A stretch of 64,000 nucleotides of DNA from Hordeum vulgare subsp. vulgare (taxonomy: Eukaryota; Streptophyta; Magnoliopsida; Poales; Poaceae), in NCBI RefSeq assembly GCF_904849725.1, contig NC_058521.1, positions 340,674,638-340,738,637 of the forward strand, written 5' to 3'. Positions 46,219 through 56,788 of the stretch are shown here, piece by piece. Every line of letters starts with the position of its first letter. Positions within the stretch are counted from its first letter, which is position 1. The position numbers and the translations under genes are program-made. The notes under the pieces are model-generated. The model saw nothing but the letters and a program-made list of their open reading frames with translations. It was not told the origin of the DNA and made no database searches.

Positions 46219-48034
46219 AGCTCAAAGCTACTGTAGACATTGTTCCCACTGAGGAAATTGATGAAGAGATCATTCCCAGCACTGATGAAAATCAAGAAGA
46301 TGCTCCTAAGGGAATTGCTCCAGAACCAATTCCTCAGCCCATACGAAATCCTCAACCAGCTCATCCGAGGATTCCATATGAAGTAGAACTTGACAAAATC
46401 CTCGATGGCATCAACACGCGAGGTCCTCTCACTCGCTCAAAAGCTTCACACTTAGTTAACTTTTGCGGGCATTTCTCCTTTGTGTCTATCACAAAACCTT
46501 CAAAAGTTGCTGAGGCTTTCATGGAACCAGAGTGGATCCAAGCCATGCATGACGAACTTCTTCAATTCAAGCTGAATGACGTATGGGAGCTCGTCAAACG
46601 ACCAGATCCTCGCAAGCATAATATCATCGGCACCAAGTGGATTTTCCGAAACAAGCAAGATGAGGATGGTCAAGTGGTGAGGAATAAGGCACGACGTGTA
46701 GCCCAAGTCTACACACAGGTTGAAGGAATAGTTTCGATGAAACTTTTGCACCTGTTGCTAGACTTGAAGCTATTCGAATACTACTTGCTTATGTTAATCA
46801 TCATAACATTATCTTGTATCAAATGGATGTGAAAAGTGGATTCCTCAATGGTAAGCTTGAGGAAGAAGTATATGTTGCTCAACCCCCAGGTTTTGAGGAT
46901 CCAAAGAATCCAGACAAAGTCTTCAGACTTAAAAAGGCGCTCTATGGTCTCAAGCAAGCCCCTCGGGCATGATATGATACATTGAAGGAATTACTCATGA
47001 AGAAAGGCTTCAAACCTGGTTCACTCGATCCAACTCTTTTCACTAAATCCTATGATAATGAACTATTTGTGTGCCAGATATATGTCGATGACATCATATG
47101 TGGTTGTACTGAAAATTGTTATACCGATGAATTTGCTAACATGCTGAGTGAAGAATATCAAATGTCTATGATGGGGCAGCTAAAATTCTTCTTAGGTATT
47201 CAAATTCGTCAACAATGTAATGGAATCGTCGTATCACAGGAGAAATACCTCAAGGATGTTCTGAGGAAATTTGACATGCATGAAAGCAAGGGTGCCAAGA
47301 CTCCAATGCCTACCAACGGACACCTGTGCACTGACGAAAATGGTAAAGAATTCGATTAGCAGGTTCATCGCTCCATTATTGGCTCTTTACTGTATTTATG
47401 TGCATCTAGGCCAGATATAATGCTTAGTGTTTGCATGTGTGCACGTTTTCAAGCAAAACCGGAGGAATCACACCATAAGGTTGTGAAGCATATTCTTCGA
47501 TACTTAGCTCACACACCAACACTAGGATTATGGTACCCCAAGGGCTCAAATCTTCATCTTGTGGGATATTCTGATTCTCACTATGCTGGTGACCGCTTGG
47601 ATCACCAGTCAACCTCTGGCACATGTCATTTCCTCGGAAGATCACTGGTCTGTTGGTCCTCAAAGAAGCAGAACTGCGTTTCACTCTCCACTGCCGAAGC
47701 TGAGTACATTGCTGTTGGTTCATGCTATTCTCAATTTCAATGGATGAAGCAAACCCTCAAGGACTACGACATCAACATGAAGAATGTGCCTCTCTACTGC
47801 GACAATGAGAGTGCAATCAAAATTGCATACAACCCAGTACAACACTCGAAGACAAAGCACATCCAGATTCGTCATCATTTTCTTCGGGACCATGTCCTCA
47901 AGGGCAATATCCTCATCGACCATGTGAGGACTGACGATCAACTGGCAGATATCTTCACTAAGCCCTTGGATGAGAAAAGGTTTTGCAAGTTGCGGTGTGA
48001 GCTAAATATCATAGAATCTTCAAATGTTTTGTAA
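46219..48034 (+). pseudogene. SIRE-type reverse transcriptase and RNase H (broken)
   Basis: RT starts in the frame near 46,482 (WIQAMHDELLQFKLNDVWEL, NIIGTKWIFRNKQDEDG), with a frame change at about 46,730. It continues with [20 protein letters not shown] and [14 protein letters not shown], followed by TGA at 46,970-46,972 where Trp is expected. The catalytic YVDD is at 47,081-47,092. A TAG at 47,357-47,359 interrupts the connection. RNase H has YSDSHYAGD, SLSTAEAEYIAVGSC, YCDNESAIKIA, HIQIRHHFLRD and DQLADIFTKPL, ending with a stop at 48,032-48,034. Confidence 0.93.
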
Positions 48035-49569
48035 AAACATGCACACATCCTAACACTTATGCAAAATTGATGACTTAGATGTGCAACACATGAAGAATCG
48101 ATTTTCTTCAACTAATGAAGAATATCACTCTTAGTGTGAGGAAATCAATGAAGAAATTGATTCTAAGGGCCCTACGACAATTGTACGCCGCGTGTGAAAT
48201 CAACATTCTTATATGGTGGGTCATGCCACCACCCAACTTGAAATTCCTCAAGTTGAATTTCTTCAAAGCTGAATTTCTTCAAAGTTGATTTTCTTCAAAG
48301 CAGTTGTTCTTCAAACTTGTCTTTCTTCAAAACTGAAATTCATCATCATGACGCTTTGTCACAAAATCCTCAAGTTAATCAAAATCTTCAAAAACACTTG
48401 ATGATTTCTATTTGCCTAGATATATATATATATAGATTGTGATTTCAAAGTCCTCAACAACATTCACTTATAGCTATTTCTTCAATTTCATATTTCATCA
48501 AAGTGAATGTGATTGGACCCTACTTTCCCTCTATACTACTCTCACCCAGTCTATTCAATTCTTCATATGCGTTCTACTTGAAAATTTGTTCAAAATCCTC
48601 ACTGCGTCCTTGAGAGCTGATGGTTTTGTGACAAAATCCTCAAATCTTCAAAAATGATTTTTATATCGTTACACAGTAACTGAACCCCACTTGCCACGAT
48701 CAGATAAGCACGATCTCCACCGCTTTAAATGGTTGCTACACGTGTCATGCGGAGACGAACGGACAGGGGTAGTTCGGTCCGAAAGAATTGGCCAGACAGT
48801 TTTCACCTGGGCTATAAATATGTCCTTACCCCCTCCGGTCAAAACTCTTCATTCTCTCTCTTGACCTCCTCTCCGCTACAGCAAAGCCCTAGAGCCACAA
48901 CTAGAAGTTTCTCCGCCGACGAGGAAAAGCTTCACTGCCTCGACCTCTCCGTCGTCGAAATCACGCCGGAACCGGAACGTCGTCGTCCGCCGCCGCTGTA
49001 GATGTCCTCTGTTGCCGAGTTAGGGCGCAGTGGACTCGCACCAAAGAGCATCTACTGCTGTTTCTTCCTCTGTTCTTCGTGCGTGCTATATAGGGTAAAT
49101 AGAAACCCTAATTTTACAGCCTCTTTCGATCGACTATTTTGCCGTAGATTTGTGAAACCTGTTTTTCCTCAAGTTTCTATCAATCTCTATTCCTCAAACA
49201 CTGCTTCTTCCTCAACTGTTGATGAATCTCACTAAGCATCTAAAAGACTTCACGAGATTCCTCAATTGTGCAGATTTTCGAATCTGTACAACTCTGGAAC
49301 CCAAGATTAGAGTGCTTAGACAAATTCCTCAACCCATTGGTCAAATTCCTCAACTTTCAAATTTTCAATTTCATCAAATCTGAGAACGCATATGACCTCT
49401 CCAAATTCCTCGCAACTATACTCTGTTCACAGGTACAAAACTGTCAGCTGATGAATCTCTAGGTTCTCATCAACTTAACTCATTTGCAGCGTTTCTTGAA
49501 GACAATCTGGAAGTTTCATCAAAATCCTCAAGAGTTCAATTTCCTCAGCAATAGTCTCAGCTGAAGAAA
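48035..49569 (+). other. Non-coding spacer upstream of third ORF
   Basis: Contains short CTTCAA-type tandem repeats (48,245-48,340; GAATTTCTTCAAAG-like units of about 17 bp) and an AT run at 48,420-48,434. A gene-like promoter (separate entry) and a CT-rich, GC-richer leader (48,845-49,010) follow, then AT-rich DNA with many TCCTCAA motifs. I see no supported protein; open frames such as 48,729-49,001 overlap the probable promoter and leader. Confidence 0.55.
48739..48820 (+). promoter_or_regulatory. Probable internal promoter for the third ORF
   Basis: A G-box palindrome CACGTG (48,739-48,744, in ACACGTGTC) lies about 70 bp upstream of TATAAATA (48,813-48,820). About 30 bp after the TATA box comes a CT-rich leader (CTCTTCATTCTCTCTCTTG) like that of plant genes. 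It lies downstream of pol and upstream of the third ORF, where an internal promoter would allow separate expression. Inferred from sequence only. Confidence 0.5.
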
Positions 49570-51049
49570 ATGGAAGATGAAAGGAAGCAAAAGGGTGGCA
49601 AGAAGCTTGAACAGAACACTGCCATCGATATTCCTGATGACATATACCTGGAATACTGCACAACTGATGAGCAAGATACAATGCCCAAGAGGAAGATAAG
49701 GCTTCAGAAGATAGAACGGCAGTGGGCTAAGGAGTGGAAAGATTACAGATTCATCACTCCCAAGTACGCGAAGAAATTTGCTCTTAAGCCTCTTGGCAAA
49801 CGGCCTAATCTTGAGGACTATCAGGATGCACACCCCTCAAGCCTCAAGACAATTGATAACTATCCTTAGGAAAATGCAAAACATTTGTCAAAGCTTCAGA
49901 AGCAGGTAGAAGCTGCAGTGAGGAAATTTAATGGAGAATCTGTTGCTGCTGCTACTGGAACAACGACATTGTTCTTCAATTCTATGCAACTCTGCACATC
50001 TATGGAGATCCAACAGATATCAACACTTGGGTGCTGGATTGGATGACGCAGCACACACACTTCAAGGCCCGTGCAAATGAGCTACTGCGAGAACTTCCTA
50101 TGTCAATTCCTTCAGAGCAGGCCGTGAAGATGTATGATGAACAAGAGCTGCCAAATAAGCTGATGGAAGTCCTCATGAAGCCTTTGGCGAAGGGGCAACC
50201 ACCAAGAACAACCTTCCTCGTCCATGAGCTGAAGTATGAACTCAGGACTGTTTACAGAATCCTCTGCAGTGTTCTTGCGCCAATCAAGGGCCATGATGAT
50301 GAAGAAGATGTCGTAGGCATCATGAAGAATATCCTCTTCAACACCATCCATGGCATTCCCATCAACACTCATGATTTCTTTTTGAGGACTCTGGCAGAAA
50401 ATGCTATGTCCCCTTTTGACCTGAAGATTTACGCTCCATGGATCATGAGATTCATCAGACGCGGGTCAGGCATCAACTATCACGCTGATTTCAATAATCA
50501 CCTTGGAAATATGCCTCCAATAAGGGTCAACAAGAAGACTTTCGAGCCCGTTGAAGGAAAAGGCAAGTCTGTGATTGATGAAGGCAGTCGGCCCCTTGAT
50601 GGCCAGTTCCGAGAGCGAGATGCATATACCTCATGGGATGACACTGAAACCCAGCCACCAAGTCCTGTTGCTCCAAGGGTAATGAATACCAGAGAGCTTC
50701 TCCTCAGTCTTCATCAAAAGATAGATCGACATCACAAGTGTGTCAAACCCCAGTTCAGCGCCATTGTGAAAACCCTCACCGAGACCCAGAATCAATACAA
50801 CAAAATAAGCACATAGGGGCGTTTTTGTTTTGACGCTTTTATCTACGTCTCATTACTCGAAATCACTTGGTGCATAGGGATGTTTTCTGAGGCGCAAAGG
50901 GCATCGTCCCTTGATTTCCCATTGAAAAAAATCCTGGTGGTTAAAAATATATTTTTCCACCACCATCGGCCCTGATCCCCCATCGTGCGAGATGGGCTAA
51001 CTACCGTGGAAAAAGGGAGCGAACGATCTGTCCTCTGAACCTAGCGCCA

Positions 51050-51300
51050 CCATGGTACACCGCTGCGGCGCCGCCTCTGCCAAGATCCGGCTCCTGCCCA
51101 CCCCTTACTCGCCGTCGGCCTCTTCGACCTGCAGCACTCCTGCTGGAAGGGAAGATGACGGTTGGCGGAGTGGGCAACAGAACTGGACATCGTCACCTCC
51201 TCCAACTGAGATTGTAGCGAGATATGATCCGACAGGAAACATGTTAGAAGAGGAACAAGATCGACGAGGAGGACCAAAGGTATTATTCAGTTAGGCGCTC
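51050..51300 (+). other. Exon-like segment inside the small CACTA-like element
   Basis: GCCACCATGG at about 51,046-51,055 is a near-ideal start context. An 80-codon GC-rich frame runs to 51,294, with a possible splice donor AAAGGTATTA near 51,281. GC content and start context differ from the AT-rich surroundings. The product (MVHRCGAASAKIRLLPTPYS and so on) is not recognised. Possibly a captured host gene fragment; low certainty. Confidence 0.3.
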
Positions 51301-52339
51301 GTTTGCTTATATGTTCGCTATATCCTGGCTGTTCAGACTTTGTTCCTTTTTGTTTGTTGCTGTTTTATTTGCTAGCCACTGCATCAATGGTATAAGACAC
51401 GTCTTAATTAGTTAATATGATGCTCGGCGGAAAATGACTGCCCAGGTGACACCGTGTTCCGTCGTCACTCCAAGCATCCTCCGCCATGTGAAGCTTGTTT
51501 CCATCAGCTAGGCTGACCTCGTGCTTTTTTATATATGAGTCGATCTACTTTTTTATATTAGTTTTTCCTCTCAGTTCATTTCAAGTAAAAAAAATTGGAG
51601 CCTCTCCCTTATGCATACTTAATTGTGGAGGAGAATGTTCACATTGTAATTTATATTATCTGTATTAAGATAAGACAACACTGCTTTGTCATTTTTTGTT
51701 TCTTAGGATTGACATGGCTTTTATATATCTATTATAAAGGGAGCCATCAACTCATACATGCAGTTACTCATAAGCAGAATTTTTTCTCATGTTCTCTCAT
51801 AAAGAGCACCGCGGATGGATATATTATCATGTTTGGAAAGGTTTAATCATATGTGTTGCACTTTGTCTAGAGCAGCTTAATTAGCTGATGTTATGCTCGC
51901 TTGCATAGATATTATGTTAGCCTGAAGATTATGAATATGAACTACGATGAGAATTCAGGCTTATAGATTATTAGTGTCAACAACCATTATAATTCAATCT
52001 CTGTATGTTAAACTGCTAGCATTTCTTTAAATGTATATGCTTCGTATGGTATATACTTACTTAATTAATTGTTATTTTACAAATACACTACCATGGTTCT
52101 CACCTTATCCAATCCATCGATGACGTAAAGATTTTTCTTCTTTTTTCAGTATGCATCTATACTTCATATGGTCATGAAATCTCGACTAGATTTAATTTCT
52201 GCAGCACATATTTACTCGATGTGGTACGTAATATATATATTGTTCTTCTCTATCCTTATGGTTGTATGTTCAGCAAACGAAAAGTTACTAATAGAAGGTT
52301 CCAATGAATTTATTTATATCTCATTTGGCTTTCTTCACA

Positions 52340-52480
52340 GGAGAACTTCTATGTGTGGATGTTGAAGGCAGATACCACATGGACAAACTAGAGAAGCAAA
52401 GAAAACAAGGAGCCATTGTTCCATTATCAGCATGTAGAAACTACAAATCACATAGATATAATTCACCTAGCTTGTGACAT
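52340..52480 (+). other. Second exon-like segment
   Basis: TTTCTTCACAG at 52,330-52,340 is a good splice acceptor. It is followed by a short open passage reading GELLCVDVEGRYHMDKLEK and ending TGA near 52,478. Could be the last exon of the same captured fragment. Not recognised. Confidence 0.28.
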
Positions 52481-53268
52481 GTATTTTTTTATAGGTGATG
52501 TGTACAATTGAGTTTGTAAAAAACTACTACTCTCAGTAATATAATGTTATTATTTCGTGCGATGCCATACAATATTCAAATATTTTCTCATATGTAAATA
52601 TGGGTCCAGTTATTTCATAGGAGCAAGTAATTCTATTCAGTTCAGTTGATTAAAAAACATTTTATACAATAGAAATAGGATATATGCATGCAATTGCATC
52701 TAGCATGGAATTATCAAAGGGTCTCTAATGTCATAAAGATGCTCTTAAAATGTAACATATCCATGTATACACGCTTTGTTACGTCACTCTTAAAACGCCT
52801 CATTTCCTTGTAGACATGCTTCCTCCGCGTCTCAACGATCTTTGAGACGGTGCATGAGGAGACGCTCCTAAGACGCTTTAAGGAGCGACTCTAAAATCTG
52901 CTAGAGATGATTTAATGCGTCTTTAGCACCTATATTTAACGCCCCTACATGGCATTTTCGTTGTAGTGAATGTCGTGAATCTTAATCATCATTATCTTCC
53001 AGAGGTATTTGATCGCACCTGGGCCACACAGGCTCATTTGAAGACTCCAGCAGAACTTGAAGAATTGGAGTTTGCATAGGACTTCGACTGGTCATGGCCG
53101 CCAAAGAAGAAATTTAGGCCAATTCCTGTTCCAAACCTTGAGGACAGTTTGTTTTCTTTATTCCGCACTGCTGAATCAGATGAAGACCAACAAGACACTG
53201 CCACTGGTCCAAGGAGGAAGTCTGCTCCCAAGAATCCTCACGCGTCTTCCTCAACTGCCAAGAAGTGA

Positions 53269-53796
53269 AAGTCTTCACGGGGGGTTAGTCCTCAGTTTTG
53301 TCCCTTTTCGTCACTTGATGACAAAGGGGGAGAAATCTGAGAGTTAGTCTTCACGCGGGATATATTTTGGGTCTTATGAACTTTATTTAAGTTACAAACT
53401 CTTGGCTCTTCTGAAGTGTTTTATGTAATGAGTTGTAACTTAAGCCCGATGGTACTCTGACGCTTTTGAACGTTTTTCTTCACATGCTTATTCCTTAAAT
53501 ATTAATGCACGCATGCTGGAATTTGTTAGATACCATTTGTCATCATGTATCCTCAATTTATTCATACTATATGTCGTATGTATGCATGATTTACAAGACT
53601 CAGGTGGATATCTCCATGATATAAATCATCAATGTGCATTTTCTGTGAAAAGCAAAATCCTCAAGATATGCACATCTTCAGGGGGAGTCTCTTTGAATGT
53701 TGATTTCAAATTCCTCAAATGAGTATTTACACTTCTCATTTTTATACCCGTTGAAGACTTAACCTAATTGTCATCAACCACCAAAAAGGGGGAGAT
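53269..53796 (+). other. 3' non-coding end and polypurine tract
   Basis: AT-rich DNA without a supported gene. Two G-rich runs occur: GACAAAGGGGGAGAAATCTG near 53,321-53,340, and CAAAAAGGGGGAGAT at 53,782-53,796 directly before the LTR. The second is the primer site for plus-strand synthesis; the first resembles it and may be a central or second tract. Confidence 0.75.
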
Positions 53797-55206
53797 TGTA
53801 AGTGCATCTAGTGCCCCTTAGTGATTTTGGTGGTTTGAAGACTTATAGGTTAAGTATCTAACGTGTTCATGAGTGTACACAGGATCTATAAGTCCCTGAG
53901 GAGTTTGAAATATTCGATGAATATCGACCCCTAAAAATGTATATCTTCGGCTGAAGAAATTGGTCTGAAGCTGAAGAACTGAACCGCGAAGAAAGAGAAG
54001 TGCGATGAAATTGATATCCCACATGAAGAAATTGAAGATGAGGAATTTGGTGTGTCCTGAAGAAAAAGAATCTGAAGATTTCGAAGCATGAAGATTTATT
54101 CTGTCTGTTTTATTTTCATCACCTTTGAGTCATAGCAACACCCTAATGTTAAATGGGGTCAAAGTAACACGTCGGAATGAATTCCGTCATGATGCTCAAC
54201 TAAAGCCTAATCCTACCAAAAGCCTCAGTTGAGGAACATGAGAGACATGAGGACTCTCATAGTTGAGGGTCCCGACCGTTACCACAAGTCACGCCACATC
54301 ACTGATCTTATCCACACCAACGATCATATTATTTAAGGGCATTAATGTCAAATCATGTCGGGATGCTCCCAGGTTATAAATATCCGCACATAACCATTTG
54401 CTGGTTGGCTGCTCCGTTGGAAACTGACACTTGTCATAAGAGCAACCCAAATTCCTCAGAGACTTCAATAGTAATTCGTAAGTGAGGAAATACGCCAAAC
54501 ACCAAACCACAAACCGAAAACCAAGTGATTGAGCATTACTGAAGAAGTTGTTCCTGTGTGGGACTGAAGCCTTTTACCTTTGAGGACTATGCATCCTCCA
54601 GACGGTTAGGCGTCATGGTCTTGAGCAATCCAGCAGTCAACTGTGGATCGCCAGGTGACCAAGTTTGTGAGGGTTTTGAAGTCTGCCCTAAAGACTTACC
54701 ACGAGTTTTGGGCGAGGACTATGTGTTCTTAGCCCAAGGAGAATACGGTAGGGACTGTGTGTCCCGGGACTGTGTGTCTTTTGGTTTCAATACCAAGCCA
54801 CTTCGAACCAGATGTACAACTATCACAGCAGTTGGAACTGGGTCATCAACCACTGTCTTCACTGTGAAACGGGTTCTATTTCTTCAACTCTTTAAATTCC
54901 TCATATTGTATGTTGATGATTTTCACTGTCACTGTTTGAAAAATTTGCTGAAGACTTTCTCTGAAATTTCTCAACCCCAAATTCTTCACGCGAGTTAATC
55001 CGCATATGTTTTCTCAGTGCCTGCATACTATGCAAACTGTTTTTCATATTGAAAATTGATGTAGTGATACTTTGCACTCGTTATCCTTTGCTGTTTCCGC
55101 TGCATGTTTGTCATCAGTGCGGAATTTCCTCAAAAGGAATTTCCTCGGTGATGAAATTCTAAAAATCTCCTATTCACCCCCCTCTAGTCGATATAACGCA
55201 CTTTCA
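53797..55206 (+). repeat. SIRE-type LTR, right
   Basis: TGTAAGTGCATCTAG to AACGCACTTTCA, same length as the left LTR. TATAAATA box at 54,375-54,382. Followed by the GAAAC duplication. Confidence 0.95.
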
Positions 55207-55240
55207 GAAACCTTGACACGCCCCTACCTGGCATGCCAAA
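55207..55240 (-). other. Tat-type element 2 primer binding site region
   Basis: On the minus strand the bases after the 5' LTR read TTTGGCATGCCAGGTAGG. The duplicated copy at 32,262-32,277 has TTTGGCGCGCCAGGTAGG. This is the PBS form I know from gypsy elements of this group. Confidence 0.75.
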
Positions 55241-56142
55241 TATCGGATTTCGGGCTTCGCAATACCCTTAAGATTCGAAATCAGGGGCGTGTACGAAGAT
55301 CTCTCTCTGGCTCGCCTCACCTAACTCGCTACTCGCTGTGGATGGAAAAGAACTCACTCGATGCTGAGGAAGACACAGAACAGGGTAGTTTACCCTGGTT
55401 TTGGCCGCTGAGAAGCATAATACCCTACTCTTGCTTAGGTGGATTGCCTCTCGTGGAGGTTGGTGGATGATCTAGTACAGTGTTCGAGGGCCTCTGGAGG
55501 CTGGACGGCCTTTGTGTGTTGCCAATGGGAGAATGAATGGATCGGCTCGGGGTGGATGAGATCGGATCCCCCTCTACGAAGTAACCTACCCCCTATATAT
55601 AGTGGCGGCCCCCGGTCCTCTTCCCTTATCGTTTCGGCGGGAAGTGATCCCACAATGGCAAATTTTGAAGGGGAACAGGGGAGCATGCTCTCCTGTCGAA
55701 AGGAGGTCTTCGCCTACAAAGTGGCTGCGAGCGCTGCAGGAACGGGTCCATGGATGACGTCTGTCCTGCTGGCGGGCGGCGATGGCTCTGTTACACCAGA
55801 AGGGAAACATTTGGAAGATGCCTTGGGATACCCGATACGTCCTTGCGCCCTTTGCACTAAAGGGGAAACTGGACCGTCCTGCAATCCGTTGGTCGCCAGT
55901 CCTTTCCCCGGGCCATCTTTGACTCCTGTGGCCGGGTCTTGCCTCGGAATCTGCGCCTCTCCGGAGGGGTCATGAGGAGTCCCCCCGCGGGTTTGAGTGT
56001 TGCTCCTCCTCGTGAGGCTCGGGCCCTCGCGAGGGCCTTGCCCTGAGTGGTGTCGTGCCTGGTTGGTTTTTGGTCGATGAAGTGGGCCAGCCCTGGGACA
56101 CACACAACAAGTTTGGGTACCCCCATTCCCAGAACAGCGACA
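55241..56142 (-). repeat. Tat-type element 2, 5' LTR
   Basis: Matches 22,172-23,073 end to end, same length. The plus-strand start is TATCGG instead of TGTCGG. TATATATA at about 55,594-55,601. Followed by the AAAGT duplication. Confidence 0.95.
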
Positions 56143-56788
56143 AAAGTCGTAGCAACATCAATCACAGAACATAGTGAATACTAGGGATCAAACCGTAACA
56201 AAACTAACTCAATTACATGATAGATCTCATCCAACCCATCACCGTCTAGCAAGCCTACGATGGAATTACTCACGAACGATGGAGTGCATCATGAAATTGG
56301 TGATGAAGGATGGTTGGTGATGATGACAGCTATGATTTCCCCTCTCCGAAGCCCAAATCAGACTCCAGATCTGCCCTCCCGAGGAAGAACAAGAGGTGGT
56401 TGCGGCTTCGTATCATAAAATGCGATCAAATCTTCTCTCTGATTTTTTCTCCCCGGATAGGTATATATAGAAGTGGAAATGAGGTCGGTGGAGCTTCAGG
56501 GACCCAACAAGGCATGGGGAGCAGCCTAGGGGGCGCCCTACAGGCCTGTAGCCAGGGGGTGGCCCCTCTCCGGTAGATTATTTTGCCAATATTTTTTATT
56601 AATTCCAAAAATGTTCTCAGTAAATTTTTAGGTCAACCCGAGAACTTTTATTTCTGCACAAAAACAACACCAAGGCAATTCTGCTGAAAACAACGTCAGT
56701 CTGAATTAGTTCCATTCAAATCATGCAAATTAGAGTCCAAAATAAGGGCAAAAGAGTTTGGAAAAGTAGATACGTTGGATACGTATCA
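56143..56788 (-). repeat. Athila 3' LTR, piece 3
   Basis: AAAGT then CGTAGCAACATCAATC to GGATACGTATCA, matching 63,171-63,818 of the other LTR. The next bases, ACTCCACCAAGCTT, are the internal 3' end (PPT region on the minus strand). Confidence 0.95.

Larger units (their letters stand above)
50810..52968 (+). mobile_element. Small CACTA-like element with damaged left end
   Basis: The right end reads AAAATGCC, complement of GGCATTTT, in the context ending TTTTCGTTGTAGTG at 52,968, i.e. a CACTACAACGAAAA terminus on the minus strand. Just inside is TAACGCCCCTACATG. The left end starts CACATAGGGGCG, matching the subterminal GTAGGGGCG but missing about 17 terminal bases. Flanking host sequence is the third ORF on both sides in the same frame. 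A target duplication is not convincing (AAG against AAT). Total 2.16 kb; no transposase. Confidence 0.7.
49570..53268 (+). pseudogene. Third ORF of SIRE/Maximus-type element (interrupted)
   Basis: An ATG at 49,570 opens a Lys-rich frame (MEDERKQKGGKKLEQNTAID) that meets a TAG near 49,867. After a frame break it continues from about 50,031 (WMTQHTHFKARANELLRELP, TTFLVHELKYELRTVYRI, LKIYAPWIMRFIRRGSG, NYHADFNNHLGNMPPIRVNK). The CACTA-like insertion at 50,810 supplies its present stop (TAG at 50,814-50,816). The rest follows the insertion (PEVFDRTWATQAHL to a stop near 53,268), with one more TAG near 53,078. SIRE-type elements often have an envelope-like ORF at this place. I see no clear signal peptide or membrane segment here, and I recognise it only as a common Triticeae transposon protein. 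Function unknown. Confidence 0.7.
30832..55206 (+). mobile_element. SIRE/Maximus-type Ty1/copia retrotransposon
   Basis: Two LTRs of exactly 1,410 bp (30,832-32,241 and 53,797-55,206) are flanked by GAAAC (30,827-30,831 and 55,207-55,211). The order PBS, gag with zinc knuckle, PR, IN, RT, RNase H and then a third ORF downstream of RNase H marks it as the SIRE/Maximus lineage of copia elements. Two DNA transposons interrupt it. The 5' end is rearranged: after the first LTR comes a second copy of the Tat flank and then a truncated second LTR end before the PBS. The LTRs differ by roughly one base in twelve where compared. Confidence 0.92.
22172..56142 (-). mobile_element. Second Tat-type Ty3/gypsy element, lacking RT and IN
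   Basis: Two LTRs of exactly 902 bp (22,172-23,073 and 55,241-56,142) are flanked by AAAGT on both sides (22,167-22,171 and 56,143-56,147). Without the copia nested in it, the element is about 9.6 kb. On the minus strand it reads 5' LTR, PBS, gag, partial PR, then tandem repeats and an antisense ORF, PPT and 3' LTR. No RT, RNase H or integrase motif is visible between PR and the antisense ORF, so the copy looks non-autonomous. The LTRs differ by roughly one base in ten where compared, older than the Angela insertion on that measure. Confidence 0.9.

Noticed and set aside
51595..52365. Hydrophobic open frames in the small CACTA-like element as membrane proteins
   Set aside because: AT-rich DNA gives Ile/Tyr/Phe-rich translations by chance; no start context or similarity that I recognise.
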